A stretch of DNA of 23,604 nt from Prevotella sp. (GTDB lineage: Bacteria > Bacteroidota > Bacteroidia > Bacteroidales > Bacteroidaceae), in assembly GCA_016291915.1 (NCBI GenBank), contig JAEEZP010000059.1, forward strand, positions 1-23,604, written 5' to 3'. The translations under genes were made by a program, and so were the position numbers. Position 1 is the first letter of the stretch. Every line of letters begins with the position of its first letter. The notes beneath the pieces were generated by a model, which saw nothing but the letters and a program-made list of their open reading frames with translations, was not told where the DNA came from and did no database searches. Of this stretch, positions 15,997 to 23,604 are shown piece by piece.

Positions 15997-17388
15997 ATGA
16001 TGACGCTGAAACAAAAAACATTAAAAGGCAGTTTCTCACTCTTCGGTAAAGGATTGCATACCGGATTGAGTATCACGGTAACCTTTAACCCGGCTCCTGA
16101 GAATACTGGATATAAGATTCAACGAATAGATCTTGAGAATGAGCCCGTGATAGATGCCGTAGCTGATTATGTAACGGAAACCACACGTGGTACAGTACTC
16201 GCTAAAGGTGATGTAAGAGTAAGTACTGTGGAACATGGTATGTCAGCACTTTATGCCTTAGGCATAGACAACTGTCTGATACAGGTGAACGGTCCGGAGT
16301 TTCCTATCCTCGACGGTTCTGCCAATCCTTACGTTAAGAAGATTGAAGAAGTGGGTATCGCCGAGCAGAATGCCCCGAAAGACTTTTATATCATCCGGCA
16401 TAAGATTGAGGTGAAAGACGAAGAGAGTGGTTCTTGCATTACCATCCTTCCTGATGAGGATTTCTCCATCACCGCGATGTGCTCTTTCCAATCGAAGTTT
16501 ATCAGCAGCCAGTTTGCTACACTCGACAATATGGATGACTATGCAAAGGAGATTGCTCCCGCAAGAACCTTTGTGTTTGTCCGTGATATCATCCCCTTGC
16601 TGAACGCTAATCTGATCAAAGGTGGTGATATGGACAATGCCATCGTTATCTATGAGCGTCAGTTGTCTCAGGAACAGATGGATAAGTTGACCGACCTGCT
16701 GGGTGTTCCACACATGGATGCCAACAAGATCGGTTATGTACAGCATAAACCCTTGGTATGGGATAATGAGTGTACCCGTCATAAACTGCTGGACATCATC
16801 GGTGATATGGCCCTTATCGGCAAACCAATCAAAGGACGTATCATTGCCACCCGACCCGGACATACCATCAACAATAAGTTTGCCCGCTTGATACGTAAGG
16901 AGATCCGCAAGCACGAAGTCCAGGCTCCTATCTACGATCCCAACGAGACACCTGTGATGGATATCAACAGGATTAAGGAATTGCTCCCCCACCGTTATCC
17001 GATGCAGTTTGTTGACAAAGTGATCAAACTCGGTCCTACTTCTATCGTCGGCGTGAAGAATGTTACGGGTAATGAGCCATTCTTCCAGGGCCACTTCCCC
17101 GAAGAACCGGTAATGCCCGGAGTGCTGCTCATCGAGGCCATGGCACAATGTGGCGGCCTTCTGGTACTGAACACCGTTGAAGATCCTGAGCGCTGGAGTA
17201 CATATTTCCTGAAAATCGACAATGTGAAATTCCGTCAGAAGGTTGTTCCCGGTGACACCCTGCTGTTTAAAGTTGACCTGATGGCTCCTCTACGTCATGG
17301 TATCAGTTCGATGAAAGGTTATATCTTCGTTGGCGACAATATCGTGGCCGAAGCTACATTCACTGCACAGATTACAAAAAACAAATAG
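15997..17388 (+). CDS. lpxC-fabZ: LpxC-FabZ fusion: UDP-acyl-GlcNAc deacetylase / hydroxyacyl-ACP dehydratase
   Basis: This is one 463-residue protein with two enzymes. Residues 1 to about 310 are LpxC, the zinc deacetylase and committed step of lipid A synthesis: STVEHGMSAL gives E79 and H80, TRHKLLDIIGD gives H262 and D266, and GHTINN gives H289, so the zinc and catalytic residues are complete. Residues from about 318 are FabZ: LLPHRYPMQFVD and GHFPEEPVMPGVLLIEAMAQ with catalytic H366 and E380. FabZ dehydrates 3-hydroxyacyl-ACP and so competes for the same acyl pool LpxA and LpxD use. The fusion is known in Bacteroidota; it is not an artefact here, since the frame is continuous. The start has two adjacent ATGs (15997 and 16000). 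lpxA follows after 9 nt. Confidence 0.96.
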   Translation: MMTLKQKTLKGSFSLFGKGLHTGLSITVTFNPAPENTGYKIQRIDLENEPVIDAVADYVTETTRGTVLAKGDVRVSTVEHGMSALYALGIDNCLIQVNGPEFPILDGSANPYVKKIEEVGIAEQNAPKDFYIIRHKIEVKDEESGSCITILPDEDFSITAMCSFQSKFISSQFATLDNMDDYAKEIAPARTFVFVRDIIPLLNANLIKGGDMDNAIVIYERQLSQEQMDKLTDLLGVPHMDANKIGYVQHKPLVWDNECTRHKLLDIIGDMALIGKPIKGRIIATRPGHTINNKFARLIRKEIRKHEVQAPIYDPNETPVMDINRIKELLPHRYPMQFVDKVIKLGPTSIVGVKNVTGNEPFFQGHFPEEPVMPGVLLIEAMAQCGGLLVLNTVEDPERWSTYFLKIDNVKFRQKVVPGDTLLFKVDLMAPLRHGISSMKGYIFVGDNIVAEATFTAQITKNK

Positions 17389-17397
17389 AATAAATAT

Positions 17398-18168
17398 ATG
17401 AATATTATTGATCCTAGAGCATATGTTCATCCGGAGGCAAAACTGGGCGACGGTAATGTTATCGGTCCTTTCTGCTTTATCGACCGGAACACGGTAATCG
17501 GTGATAATAACATCATGCAAAACAGTGTTACCATCAACTACGGTGCCCGCATTGGTAATAACAATGAGATCTTCCCAGGTGCAAGCATCTCCACCAAGCC
17601 ACAGGATTTGAAATTCCGCGGTGAAGATACGATCTGTGAAGTGGGTGACAACAACAGTATCCGTGAGAATGTCACGATCTCCAGAGGTACTGCCAGTAAA
17701 GGCACAACAATCGTGGGCTCCAACAACCTACTGATGGAGAATATGCATATTGCCCATGACTGCGTGATCGGTAATGGATGTATCATCGGTAACTCTACGA
17801 AATTTGCCGGCGAGGTGGTGGTTGATGACAATGCCATCATCAGTGCAACCGTTCTCTTCCATCAGTTTATCCGTGTGGGTGGCTATGTGATGATTCAGGG
17901 CGGCAGCCGTACCTCACAGGATATTCCTCCGTATATCATTGCCGGAAAGGAGCCTATACGCTATGCCGGTGTCAATCTGGTTGGTTTACGTCGTCGCGGA
18001 TTCAGCAATGAGACGATACAGAATATCCACGAGGCTTATCGTCTGCTCTACTCCAAGGGATTATTGAAGGAAGGTATCGAAGAGATCAAGAACAACCTCC
18101 CACTGACACCCGAAATACAATATATCATTGATTTCGTAGAATCATCCAAGCGCGGTATTATCCGTTGA
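17398..18168 (+). CDS. lpxA: UDP-N-acetylglucosamine acyltransferase
   Basis: LpxA performs the first step of lipid A synthesis, moving a 3-hydroxyacyl chain from ACP to UDP-GlcNAc. The 256-residue protein is a hexapeptide beta-helix (HPEAKLGDGNVIGPFCFID, then further NNxI/V repeats) with the catalytic His in MHIAHDCVIGN (H120, equal to H125 in E. coli). The acyl-site region is LFHQFIRVGGYVMIQGG, and the C-terminal helical part includes GLRRRGFSNE and the end SSKRGIIR, as in the family. It comes after lpxC-fabZ and is separated from miaA by one base. Confidence 0.96.
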   Translation: MNIIDPRAYVHPEAKLGDGNVIGPFCFIDRNTVIGDNNIMQNSVTINYGARIGNNNEIFPGASISTKPQDLKFRGEDTICEVGDNNSIRENVTISRGTASKGTTIVGSNNLLMENMHIAHDCVIGNGCIIGNSTKFAGEVVVDDNAIISATVLFHQFIRVGGYVMIQGGSRTSQDIPPYIIAGKEPIRYAGVNLVGLRRRGFSNETIQNIHEAYRLLYSKGLLKEGIEEIKNNLPLTPEIQYIIDFVESSKRGIIR

Positions 18169-18169
18169 A

Positions 18170-19069
18170 ATGAATAAAACGCTTATCGTTATACTCGGCC
18201 CCACAGGTGTAGGCAAAACTGATGTCTGCCTTCGTGTGGCTGAGTATTTTCGTATACCCATCATCAATGCCGACTCACGACAGATATTCCGTGAGATTCC
18301 CATAGGTACTGCAGCCCCTACCCCGGAACAGTTACAACGCGTGAAGCATTACATGGTGGCTAACCATCAGTTGACCGACTACTACAGTGCTTCGATGTAT
18401 GAACAGGATGTGCTGGAGATCCTTGAAAAGGAATTTCAAAGTCATGACATAGCATTGCTCAGCGGTGGTTCGATGATGTATGTCGATGCGGTATATAAAG
18501 GCATCGATGATATCCCCACCGTAGATGATGAGACGAGAGCTTGGATGAAACAAAGGTTTGAGCAAGAAGGACTCGATGCACTTTGTGAAGAACTACGGCA
18601 GTTGGATCCCGACTACTATGCCATCGTTGACAAGAAAAACTATCGGCGTGTGATTCACGCACTGGAGATTATTCACTGTAGTGGGAAAACCTATACTTCA
18701 TTCCGAACCAACACCCATAAAGAGCGTCCTTTCGAAATCCTAAAAATTGGTTTAACGAGAGACCGTAACGAACTGTATGACAGGATAAACAGAAGAGTTG
18801 ACAAAATGATGGAAGAAGGCCTTTTGGAGGAAGCACGAAGGATGTATCCCCTAAGACAGTTGAATGCTTTGAACACCGTTGGCTATAAAGAACTGTTTAA
18901 TTATTTCGATGGTATATGGCCGCTGGAAGAGGCTATAGAACGTATCAAAGGGAATACCCGTAGATATTGTCGCAAACAACTTACCTGGTATAAGAACGAT
19001 GAAGATATTAAGTGGTTTAATCCCGACAATGTTGAAGAAATCATAAAATATATCGAATCATTAACATAA
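18170..19069 (+). CDS. miaA: tRNA dimethylallyltransferase
   Basis: MiaA adds a dimethylallyl group to A37 of tRNAs that read UNN codons. The 299-residue protein has the P-loop GPTGVGKT (10-17), NADSRQIF with the conserved Asp, IGTAAPTPEQ, the YYSAS stretch, LSGGSMMYVDAVYKG, NYRRVIHALEI, and the C-terminal NTVGYKELFNYFDG and NTRRYCRKQLTWYK. Its start is one base after the lpxA stop, so it is the last gene of the lipid A row. A strong intrinsic terminator follows within 3 nt of the stop. Confidence 0.95.
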   Translation: MNKTLIVILGPTGVGKTDVCLRVAEYFRIPIINADSRQIFREIPIGTAAPTPEQLQRVKHYMVANHQLTDYYSASMYEQDVLEILEKEFQSHDIALLSGGSMMYVDAVYKGIDDIPTVDDETRAWMKQRFEQEGLDALCEELRQLDPDYYAIVDKKNYRRVIHALEIIHCSGKTYTSFRTNTHKERPFEILKIGLTRDRNELYDRINRRVDKMMEEGLLEEARRMYPLRQLNALNTVGYKELFNYFDGIWPLEEAIERIKGNTRRYCRKQLTWYKNDEDIKWFNPDNVEEIIKYIESLT

Positions 19070-19071
19070 TC

Positions 19072-19106
19072 AATGGGAATAATAATGATATATTCCCATT
19101 TTTTTT
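19072..19106 (+). terminator. Rho-independent terminator after miaA
   Basis: AATGGGAATA (19072-19081) and TATTCCCATT (19091-19100) make a perfect 10-bp stem with a 9-nt loop, followed by a run of T. It ends the lpxD-miaA transcript. The T-run abuts the candidate -7 element of the next gene. Confidence 0.85.
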
Positions 19107-19107
19107 G

Positions 19108-19115
19108 TATTTTTG
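19108..19115 (+). promoter_or_regulatory. Candidate -7 element of the PBP gene
   Basis: TATTTTTG matches TAnnTTTG and lies 27 nt upstream of the ATG at 19143. Its upstream DNA is the miaA terminator hairpin, so no independent -33 TTTG is present at the ideal spacing. Confidence 0.5.
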
Positions 19116-19142
19116 CAGTACGTATCAATAAAACATTATTTC

Positions 19143-21629
19143 ATGAACATACGCGAATCTTGGCTCGGCAAACTACTATCATGGTTTAAAAGTCTTTTTA
19201 CCTGGTATAAATCACTCTATAAGGGTAAAAGATGGTATACGAAAACAATCGTTGGCTTGATATCACTGATCCTTCTTTTTATCATCTACCTTGGAATGGT
19301 AGATGTGAACTTCCTGTGGCTCTTCGGTAAGAGTCCCGGTTTCTTATCGGGTATCAAAGATCCGCAGACGAGTGAGGCATCAGAGATATACAGTGCTGAC
19401 GGCGTGATGATCGGAAAATATTTCAGCGAGAACCGTACGCCGGTTAAATACGAAGAGGTAAACCCAGCTTTCTGGAAAGCACTCATCGATACCGAAGATG
19501 AACGATTCTACAAACATCGAGGTGTAGATGTCATAGGATTGCTCGGCGCTGTCAAAGATGCTGTCCTTCATCATGACGCCCGTGGCGGTTCTACCATCAC
19601 CCAGCAGTTGGCAAAGAACATGTTCCGTGTACGTACGCAGTATTCTACAGGATTGCTGGGAAAAATTCCCGGTGTGAAGATGCTCATCATGAAAACAAAG
19701 GAGTGGATCATTGCCAGCAAACTGGAATATATCTTCACCAAAAAAGAGATCCTTACGATGTATGCCAACACGGTAGATTTCGGTTCTAATGCGTTCGGCA
19801 TCAAGACGGCCTGCAAGACGTATTTCGATACAACGCCCAAACAGTTGAAGACAGAGCAGGCAGCCGTCCTCGTGGGTATGCTGAAGGCTACGACGTACTA
19901 CAATCCTATCGTCAATCCGAAGAATTCTGAGAAACGGCGTAATGTCGTTCTGGACAATATGTTATCTCACGGTGATCTGACAAAAGCAGATTGCGACTCA
20001 CTGAAAAAGATTCCATTATCACTGGAATACAGTGTGGAGACGAACTATGACGGACAAGCACAATATTTCCGTGAGGCAGTGGCTAATTATCTGGATGACT
20101 GGTGTAGAGAGAATAACTATGACCTCTATAGCAGCGGTTTGAAAATCTACACCACCATCGATACCCGGATGCAGAAATATGCCGAGGAAGCTGCTACCAC
20201 CCAGATGAAGATTGTTCAGAACAACTTCGATAATCATTGGGGTAAACAAGAGCCTTGGCAGGATGAGACACATAATGTGATACCTAACTTCATAGAGGGT
20301 ATTGTCAAGAAACTGCCTGTATATAAACATCTCAGCAAAAAATATCATAATAACCCCGATTCCATCGAATACTATCTCAACCAACCACATACCGTGAAAG
20401 TGTTCGACTATGAGAAAGGAACAATAGAGAAAGAGATGTCCACCATGGACTCCATCCGTTATATGGTACGTTTCATGCACTGCTCGTTTGTGGCCCTGGA
20501 ACCACAGACAGGTTATGTGAAGGCATGGGTAGGTGATATCGACTTCAATTCATGGAAATATGATAAGGTAACAGCCATGCGTCAGCCGGGATCTACCTTC
20601 AAACTGTTCGTATATACCGAAGCGATGAACCAAGGACTCACTCCTTGTGATAAACGCAGGGATGAGTATTTCTCTATGGAGGTTTATGACAGTAAGCAAA
20701 AGAAGATGGTTCGTTGGACTCCATCGAATGCAGACGGCAGATTCTCGGGTGACTCTATCCCACTGAAAGCGGCATTTGCTAAGAGTATCAACTCTGTGGC
20801 TGTACGGTTGGGACAAGAGATGGGTATCAAGAATATCATCGCTACGGCACAGGATATGGGAATTCACAGTAAGTTGGATGATGCTCCTTCTTTAGCGTTG
20901 GGTTCATCGGATGTCAACCTGCTGGAAATGGCTGATGCTTACTGCTGTGTGGCTAACGATGGCAAACATATCGATCCTGTTCTCGTCACACATATCATTG
21001 ACAAGAATGGTAAAGAAGTGTACAGAGCACCACAGGAGGTAAAACAGGTGATCCCCTATAAGAGTGCTTTCCTCATGCAGAAGATGATGATGGGTGGCTT
21101 ACGGGAACCAGGTGGAACATCCATGAGTCTTAATCATTGGGTGGGTGTCCGCAAGGCATTAGACACAGAGTTCGGTGGAAAGACCGGAACCTCTAACAAC
21201 CATTCCGATGCTTGGTTTATGTGTATCAGTCCGAATATCGTCTGCGGAGCATGGGTAGGTGGTGAATACCGCTGTATCCATTTCCGTACAGGAGCGCTCG
21301 GACAAGGGTCTAAGACAGCATTACCCATCTGTGGCTACTTCCTGGAATCCCTGATGAACGATCCGAATTTCACACAGTATCACGGAAAATTCAAGAAACC
21401 ATCCGAAGATGATATCGTATCCAGTCTGTACGAATGTTCAAGTTATTATGTTCACGTACGTGACACCTCAGATATCGATTCACTCGACATCATGGATGAT
21501 GAGATCTTCCTCGATGAAGAAGGTAATCCCATAATCACCGAAGAAAAGGAAGAGAGGACAACTGAACCTAATTCAGAAAAGAAATCAGAAAAGGTAAAGG
21601 AACAGACGGTCACGTTTGATGATTTGTAA
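19143..21629 (+). CDS. mrcA: Class A penicillin-binding protein (PBP1a-like)
   Basis: This 828-residue bifunctional peptidoglycan synthase has a short cytoplasmic N-terminus, one membrane anchor (about 35-55) and a periplasmic remainder. The glycosyltransferase (GT51) domain shows TEDERFYKHRGVD with catalytic E118, and GGSTITQQLAKN (148-159), then KLEYIFTKKEIL and MYANTVDFG. The transpeptidase domain has SxxK at S484-K487 (PGSTFK), SIN at 548-550 and KTG at 680-682, so both activities look intact. The C-terminus is an acidic, Lys/Glu-rich tail (EEKEERTTEPNSEKKSEK). The ATG at 19143 is chosen because the earlier in-frame TTG (19113) lies inside the promoter element. The stop overlaps the next start by one base (TAATG). 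PBP1a is assigned by layout; the symbol is less sure than the family. Confidence 0.93.
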   Translation: MNIRESWLGKLLSWFKSLFTWYKSLYKGKRWYTKTIVGLISLILLFIIYLGMVDVNFLWLFGKSPGFLSGIKDPQTSEASEIYSADGVMIGKYFSENRTPVKYEEVNPAFWKALIDTEDERFYKHRGVDVIGLLGAVKDAVLHHDARGGSTITQQLAKNMFRVRTQYSTGLLGKIPGVKMLIMKTKEWIIASKLEYIFTKKEILTMYANTVDFGSNAFGIKTACKTYFDTTPKQLKTEQAAVLVGMLKATTYYNPIVNPKNSEKRRNVVLDNMLSHGDLTKADCDSLKKIPLSLEYSVETNYDGQAQYFREAVANYLDDWCRENNYDLYSSGLKIYTTIDTRMQKYAEEAATTQMKIVQNNFDNHWGKQEPWQDETHNVIPNFIEGIVKKLPVYKHLSKKYHNNPDSIEYYLNQPHTVKVFDYEKGTIEKEMSTMDSIRYMVRFMHCSFVALEPQTGYVKAWVGDIDFNSWKYDKVTAMRQPGSTFKLFVYTEAMNQGLTPCDKRRDEYFSMEVYDSKQKKMVRWTPSNADGRFSGDSIPLKAAFAKSINSVAVRLGQEMGIKNIIATAQDMGIHSKLDDAPSLALGSSDVNLLEMADAYCCVANDGKHIDPVLVTHIIDKNGKEVYRAPQEVKQVIPYKSAFLMQKMMMGGLREPGGTSMSLNHWVGVRKALDTEFGGKTGTSNNHSDAWFMCISPNIVCGAWVGGEYRCIHFRTGALGQGSKTALPICGYFLESLMNDPNFTQYHGKFKKPSEDDIVSSLYECSSYYVHVRDTSDIDSLDIMDDEIFLDEEGNPIITEEKEERTTEPNSEKKSEKVKEQTVTFDDL

Positions 21630-23380
21630 TGGCAGACAAAAGATATGATATCGGCGAGATAGATCTTGACAATCAAGAACTGCAGCAAGCACTGCAGATC
21701 ATCAACTATACCCGCAGATCGCTGTTTCTGACAGGAAAAGCTGGGTCCGGAAAGTCTACCTTACTGAAATATATCTGTAATACTACGAAGAAAAAATATG
21801 TGGTGTTGGCACCTACCGGCATCGCAGCCATTAATGTGGGAGGCGTCACACTACATAGTTTTTTCAAGATACCCTTTCATCCATTATTACCCAACGACAG
21901 CAGATTCAGTTCGCGACATATCAGAGAGACACTGAAATACAACAATGAGAAAAAGAAACTGTTGCGCGAACTGGAATTGATCATCATTGATGAGATATCG
22001 ATGGTACGTGCCGATATCATCGATTTCATCGATAAAATACTACGGGTATACAACCGTAATATGCGTGAGCCCTTCGGGGGAAAGCAACTGTTGCTGGTGG
22101 GTGATCTCTATCAACTGGAACCCGTCGTGAAAGAGGAAGACCGCAAACTACTTCAACCCTTCTACCCTTCCAACTATTTCTTCGATGCACATGTCTTTAG
22201 AGAATTCCAGCTGGTAAGTATCGAACTGAAGAAGGTGTATCGGCAGAAAGACCCTGTCTTTATCACCATTCTGGATCACGTACGTACCAACAATGTCTCA
22301 GCATTGGATCTGCAGATGCTCAATAAGCAAGTGGATCACACACGCTTACAAGAAGATAATCAGTTGGCGATAACCCTCTCTTCCAGAAGAGATACCGTTG
22401 ATTATATCAACACCCAGGAGTTGGACAAGCTACCGGGTGAACCCACCCTTTTTAAGGGTATTATCACCGATGAGTTTCCAGAGAGTAATCTTCCAACTCC
22501 TATAGAACTGTATATCAAACCAGGTGCACAGGTTATCTTTATCAAAAACGATATGGAGAAACGTTGGGTAAACGGTACGTTGGGAGTCGTTGAAGCCATC
22601 GATGAAGAATCTTCTATTATCTATGTCATCACAGAAGATGGTGAAGAATACGAGGTAGAACCGGCCCAATGGAGTAATATCCGTTATACCTTCAATGAGA
22701 AAGAACAGAAGATCGAGGAAGAAGAAATAGGAATCTATAAACAGTTCCCTATCCGACTGGCGTGGGCCATAACTATTCATAAGAGTCAAGGACTTACCTT
22801 CCGCCATGTGAACATTGATCTTACCGGTGGCGTGTTTGCCGGTGGACAGACATATGTAGCACTCAGCCGATGTGTTGCTCTTGAAGGTTTGTCTCTGTCA
22901 GAACCAATCCGTAGGGAAGATGTCTTCGTACGTGCAGAGGTAATCAAACATGCACAGCAATACAACAATCAGCAATTCATCCATCAGGCCTTGTCAGAAG
23001 GAAAAGCAGACAAAGAATATCATGATGCAATAACAGCCTTCGATAAAGGTGATTACGAGCAGTTTCTGAATCATTTCTTTATTGCCATCCACAGTCGTTA
23101 CGACATAGAAAAGCCAGCTGCCAAACGACTGATACGAAAGAAACTATCCGTTATCAACCAGTTGAAAAAACAAAAGGAAGAATTGGAGAAAGAAATTGAG
23201 CAACAGAAAGATTATCTCGAGCAATTATCCGTGGAGTATATCCTTATGGGCAAGGAGTGTGAACATGAAAAGATGTGGGATGTAGCCATCGCTAATTACA
23301 AGAAAGCCTTACAACTACGTCCCGACTCCTTAGAGGCAAAGAAACGCCTAAAAATGCTACGCAAGAAAAAAGGAGAATAG
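21629..23380 (+). CDS. PIF1/RecD-like SF1 helicase with coiled coil and TPR-like tail
   Basis: This is a 583-residue ATP-dependent DNA helicase of superfamily 1B. Motifs in order are Walker A GKAGSGKST (36-44), LAPTGIAAINVGGVTLHSFF, Walker B IIIDEISMV (D121-E122), GDLYQLEPV, and near residue 400 WAITIHKSQGLTF and TYVALSRC, all typical of PIF1/RecD2-type enzymes. After the helicase come a helical region, a charged coiled coil (about 508-532) and one TPR-like repeat (about 536-569, AIANYKKALQLRPDSLEA). The substrate is probably a 5' tail, replication fork or G-quadruplex DNA by family analogy only. It is coupled to the PBP gene upstream by a one-base overlap, without an obvious functional link. 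A hairpin terminator overlaps its stop. Confidence 0.88.
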   Translation: MADKRYDIGEIDLDNQELQQALQIINYTRRSLFLTGKAGSGKSTLLKYICNTTKKKYVVLAPTGIAAINVGGVTLHSFFKIPFHPLLPNDSRFSSRHIRETLKYNNEKKKLLRELELIIIDEISMVRADIIDFIDKILRVYNRNMREPFGGKQLLLVGDLYQLEPVVKEEDRKLLQPFYPSNYFFDAHVFREFQLVSIELKKVYRQKDPVFITILDHVRTNNVSALDLQMLNKQVDHTRLQEDNQLAITLSSRRDTVDYINTQELDKLPGEPTLFKGIITDEFPESNLPTPIELYIKPGAQVIFIKNDMEKRWVNGTLGVVEAIDEESSIIYVITEDGEEYEVEPAQWSNIRYTFNEKEQKIEEEEIGIYKQFPIRLAWAITIHKSQGLTFRHVNIDLTGGVFAGGQTYVALSRCVALEGLSLSEPIRREDVFVRAEVIKHAQQYNNQQFIHQALSEGKADKEYHDAITAFDKGDYEQFLNHFFIAIHSRYDIEKPAAKRLIRKKLSVINQLKKQKEELEKEIEQQKDYLEQLSVEYILMGKECEHEKMWDVAIANYKKALQLRPDSLEAKKRLKMLRKKKGE

Positions 23381-23404
23381 AATATCTGTTCTCCCTTTTC
23401 TTTA
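23366..23404. terminator. Bidirectional hairpin terminator between convergent genes
   Basis: GGAGAATAG (23372-23380) and CTGTTCTCC (23386-23394) form a 9-bp stem with one G.T pair and a 5-nt loop. Six A residues precede it and a T-rich tail follows, so it could end transcripts from both sides. The first arm contains the TAG stop of the helicase gene. Confidence 0.75.
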
Positions 23405-23447
23405 TAGTGTGTAAACGCACCTCATCCAACATTATCAAAACCACGGT

Positions 23448-23604
23448 TTAGCTATACAAGAACCGTTTGATACTCATCTTTGGTGTCTTCTCAAAGGGTT
23501 GCTCGACAAGTTTCACCTTAGCGATCTTACTATAGTTAGGAAGGGATTTATTGGCGGTATTACGTATCAATTCAGGTATACCGTTCCTTGTCTTTTTGTC
23601 CATA
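23448..23604 (-). CDS. C-terminal end of an AMP-forming acyl-CoA ligase, 5'-truncated
   Basis: Only the last 51 residues lie in the window, and the frame stays open past the edge. The visible end reads LPNYSKIAKVKLVEQPFEKTPKMSIKRFLY in pieces. This is the C-terminal pattern of adenylate-forming enzymes, where a lysine near the end (PKMSIKR) normally serves the adenylation step. It fits a long-chain fatty acid-CoA ligase of Bacteroidota, but another AMP-binding enzyme is possible because the rest is missing. It converges on the helicase gene across a bidirectional terminator. Confidence 0.65.
   Translation of the reverse strand, partial: MDKKTRNGIPELIRNTANKSLPNYSKIAKVKLVEQPFEKTPKMSIKRFLYS

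Noticed and set aside
16258..17148. Minus-strand ORF of 296 residues antisense to lpxC-fabZ
   Set aside because: It covers a fully convincing plus-strand gene and has no family features.
19113..19142. TTG start of the PBP gene at 19113
   Set aside because: The TTG is part of the candidate -7 element; the ATG at 19143 gives a normal short cytoplasmic N-terminus.

Overview
The window reads as a chromosomal core region of a Bacteroidota member, most likely Bacteroidales and probably a Prevotella relative. The evidence is a fused lpxC-fabZ gene, a menaquinone methyltransferase gene, the lpxD/lpxC-fabZ/lpxA/miaA order, a fosmidomycin-resistance-type transporter, a DUF5715-like protein, a lack of obvious Shine-Dalgarno sequences, and repeated matches to the Bacteroidota -7 promoter element TAnnTTTG a short distance upstream of starts. 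The genus is inferred from gene content and protein resemblance; no database search was run. I saw no phage, plasmid, transposase or CRISPR.

Layout. 1-1561: 3' part of a uvrA-family gene (+), convergent with an fsr-like MFS efflux gene (1625-2812, -). 2813-3438: a stretch of about 600 bp without genes, holding short tandem repeats and a remarkable nested palindromic element (3208-3401). 3439-3712: a two-gene tRNA unit on the minus strand, Thr(CGT) then Gly(CCC), with a candidate promoter and a terminator. 3767-4687 (-): a membrane-anchored DUF5715/M15-like protein, divergent from phoH (4779-5750, +) across two head-to-head promoters.

5817-8278: purC, menG/ubiE and aroE in a tight row (purine, menaquinone and shikimate steps). 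8324-10076: a TPM-domain membrane protein with a glycine-rich tail, then lemA, a common pairing. 10146-13635: purM, a small membrane ORF, prfA, a second small membrane ORF and pyrF, all closely packed or overlapping; then an HD-domain phosphohydrolase gene (13647-14867).

14909-19069: lpxD, lpxC-fabZ, lpxA and miaA, covering three acylation or deacylation steps of lipid A synthesis, the FabZ dehydratase that feeds them hydroxyacyl chains, and a tRNA modification enzyme. A strong terminator follows, and its U-tract runs into the promoter of a class A penicillin-binding protein gene (19143-21629). That gene overlaps by one base a PIF1/RecD-like helicase with a coiled coil and TPR-like tail (21629-23380). 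A bidirectional hairpin terminator separates it from the 3' end of a convergent gene, probably an AMP-forming fatty-acid CoA ligase (23448-23604, -).

Most genes are ordinary housekeeping genes. The less explained items are the palindromic element, the 7-8-bp tandem arrays that begin at stop codons, the two small membrane ORFs flanking prfA, the M15-like metal-site pattern in the DUF5715 protein, and the helicase-TPR gene coupled to the PBP gene.
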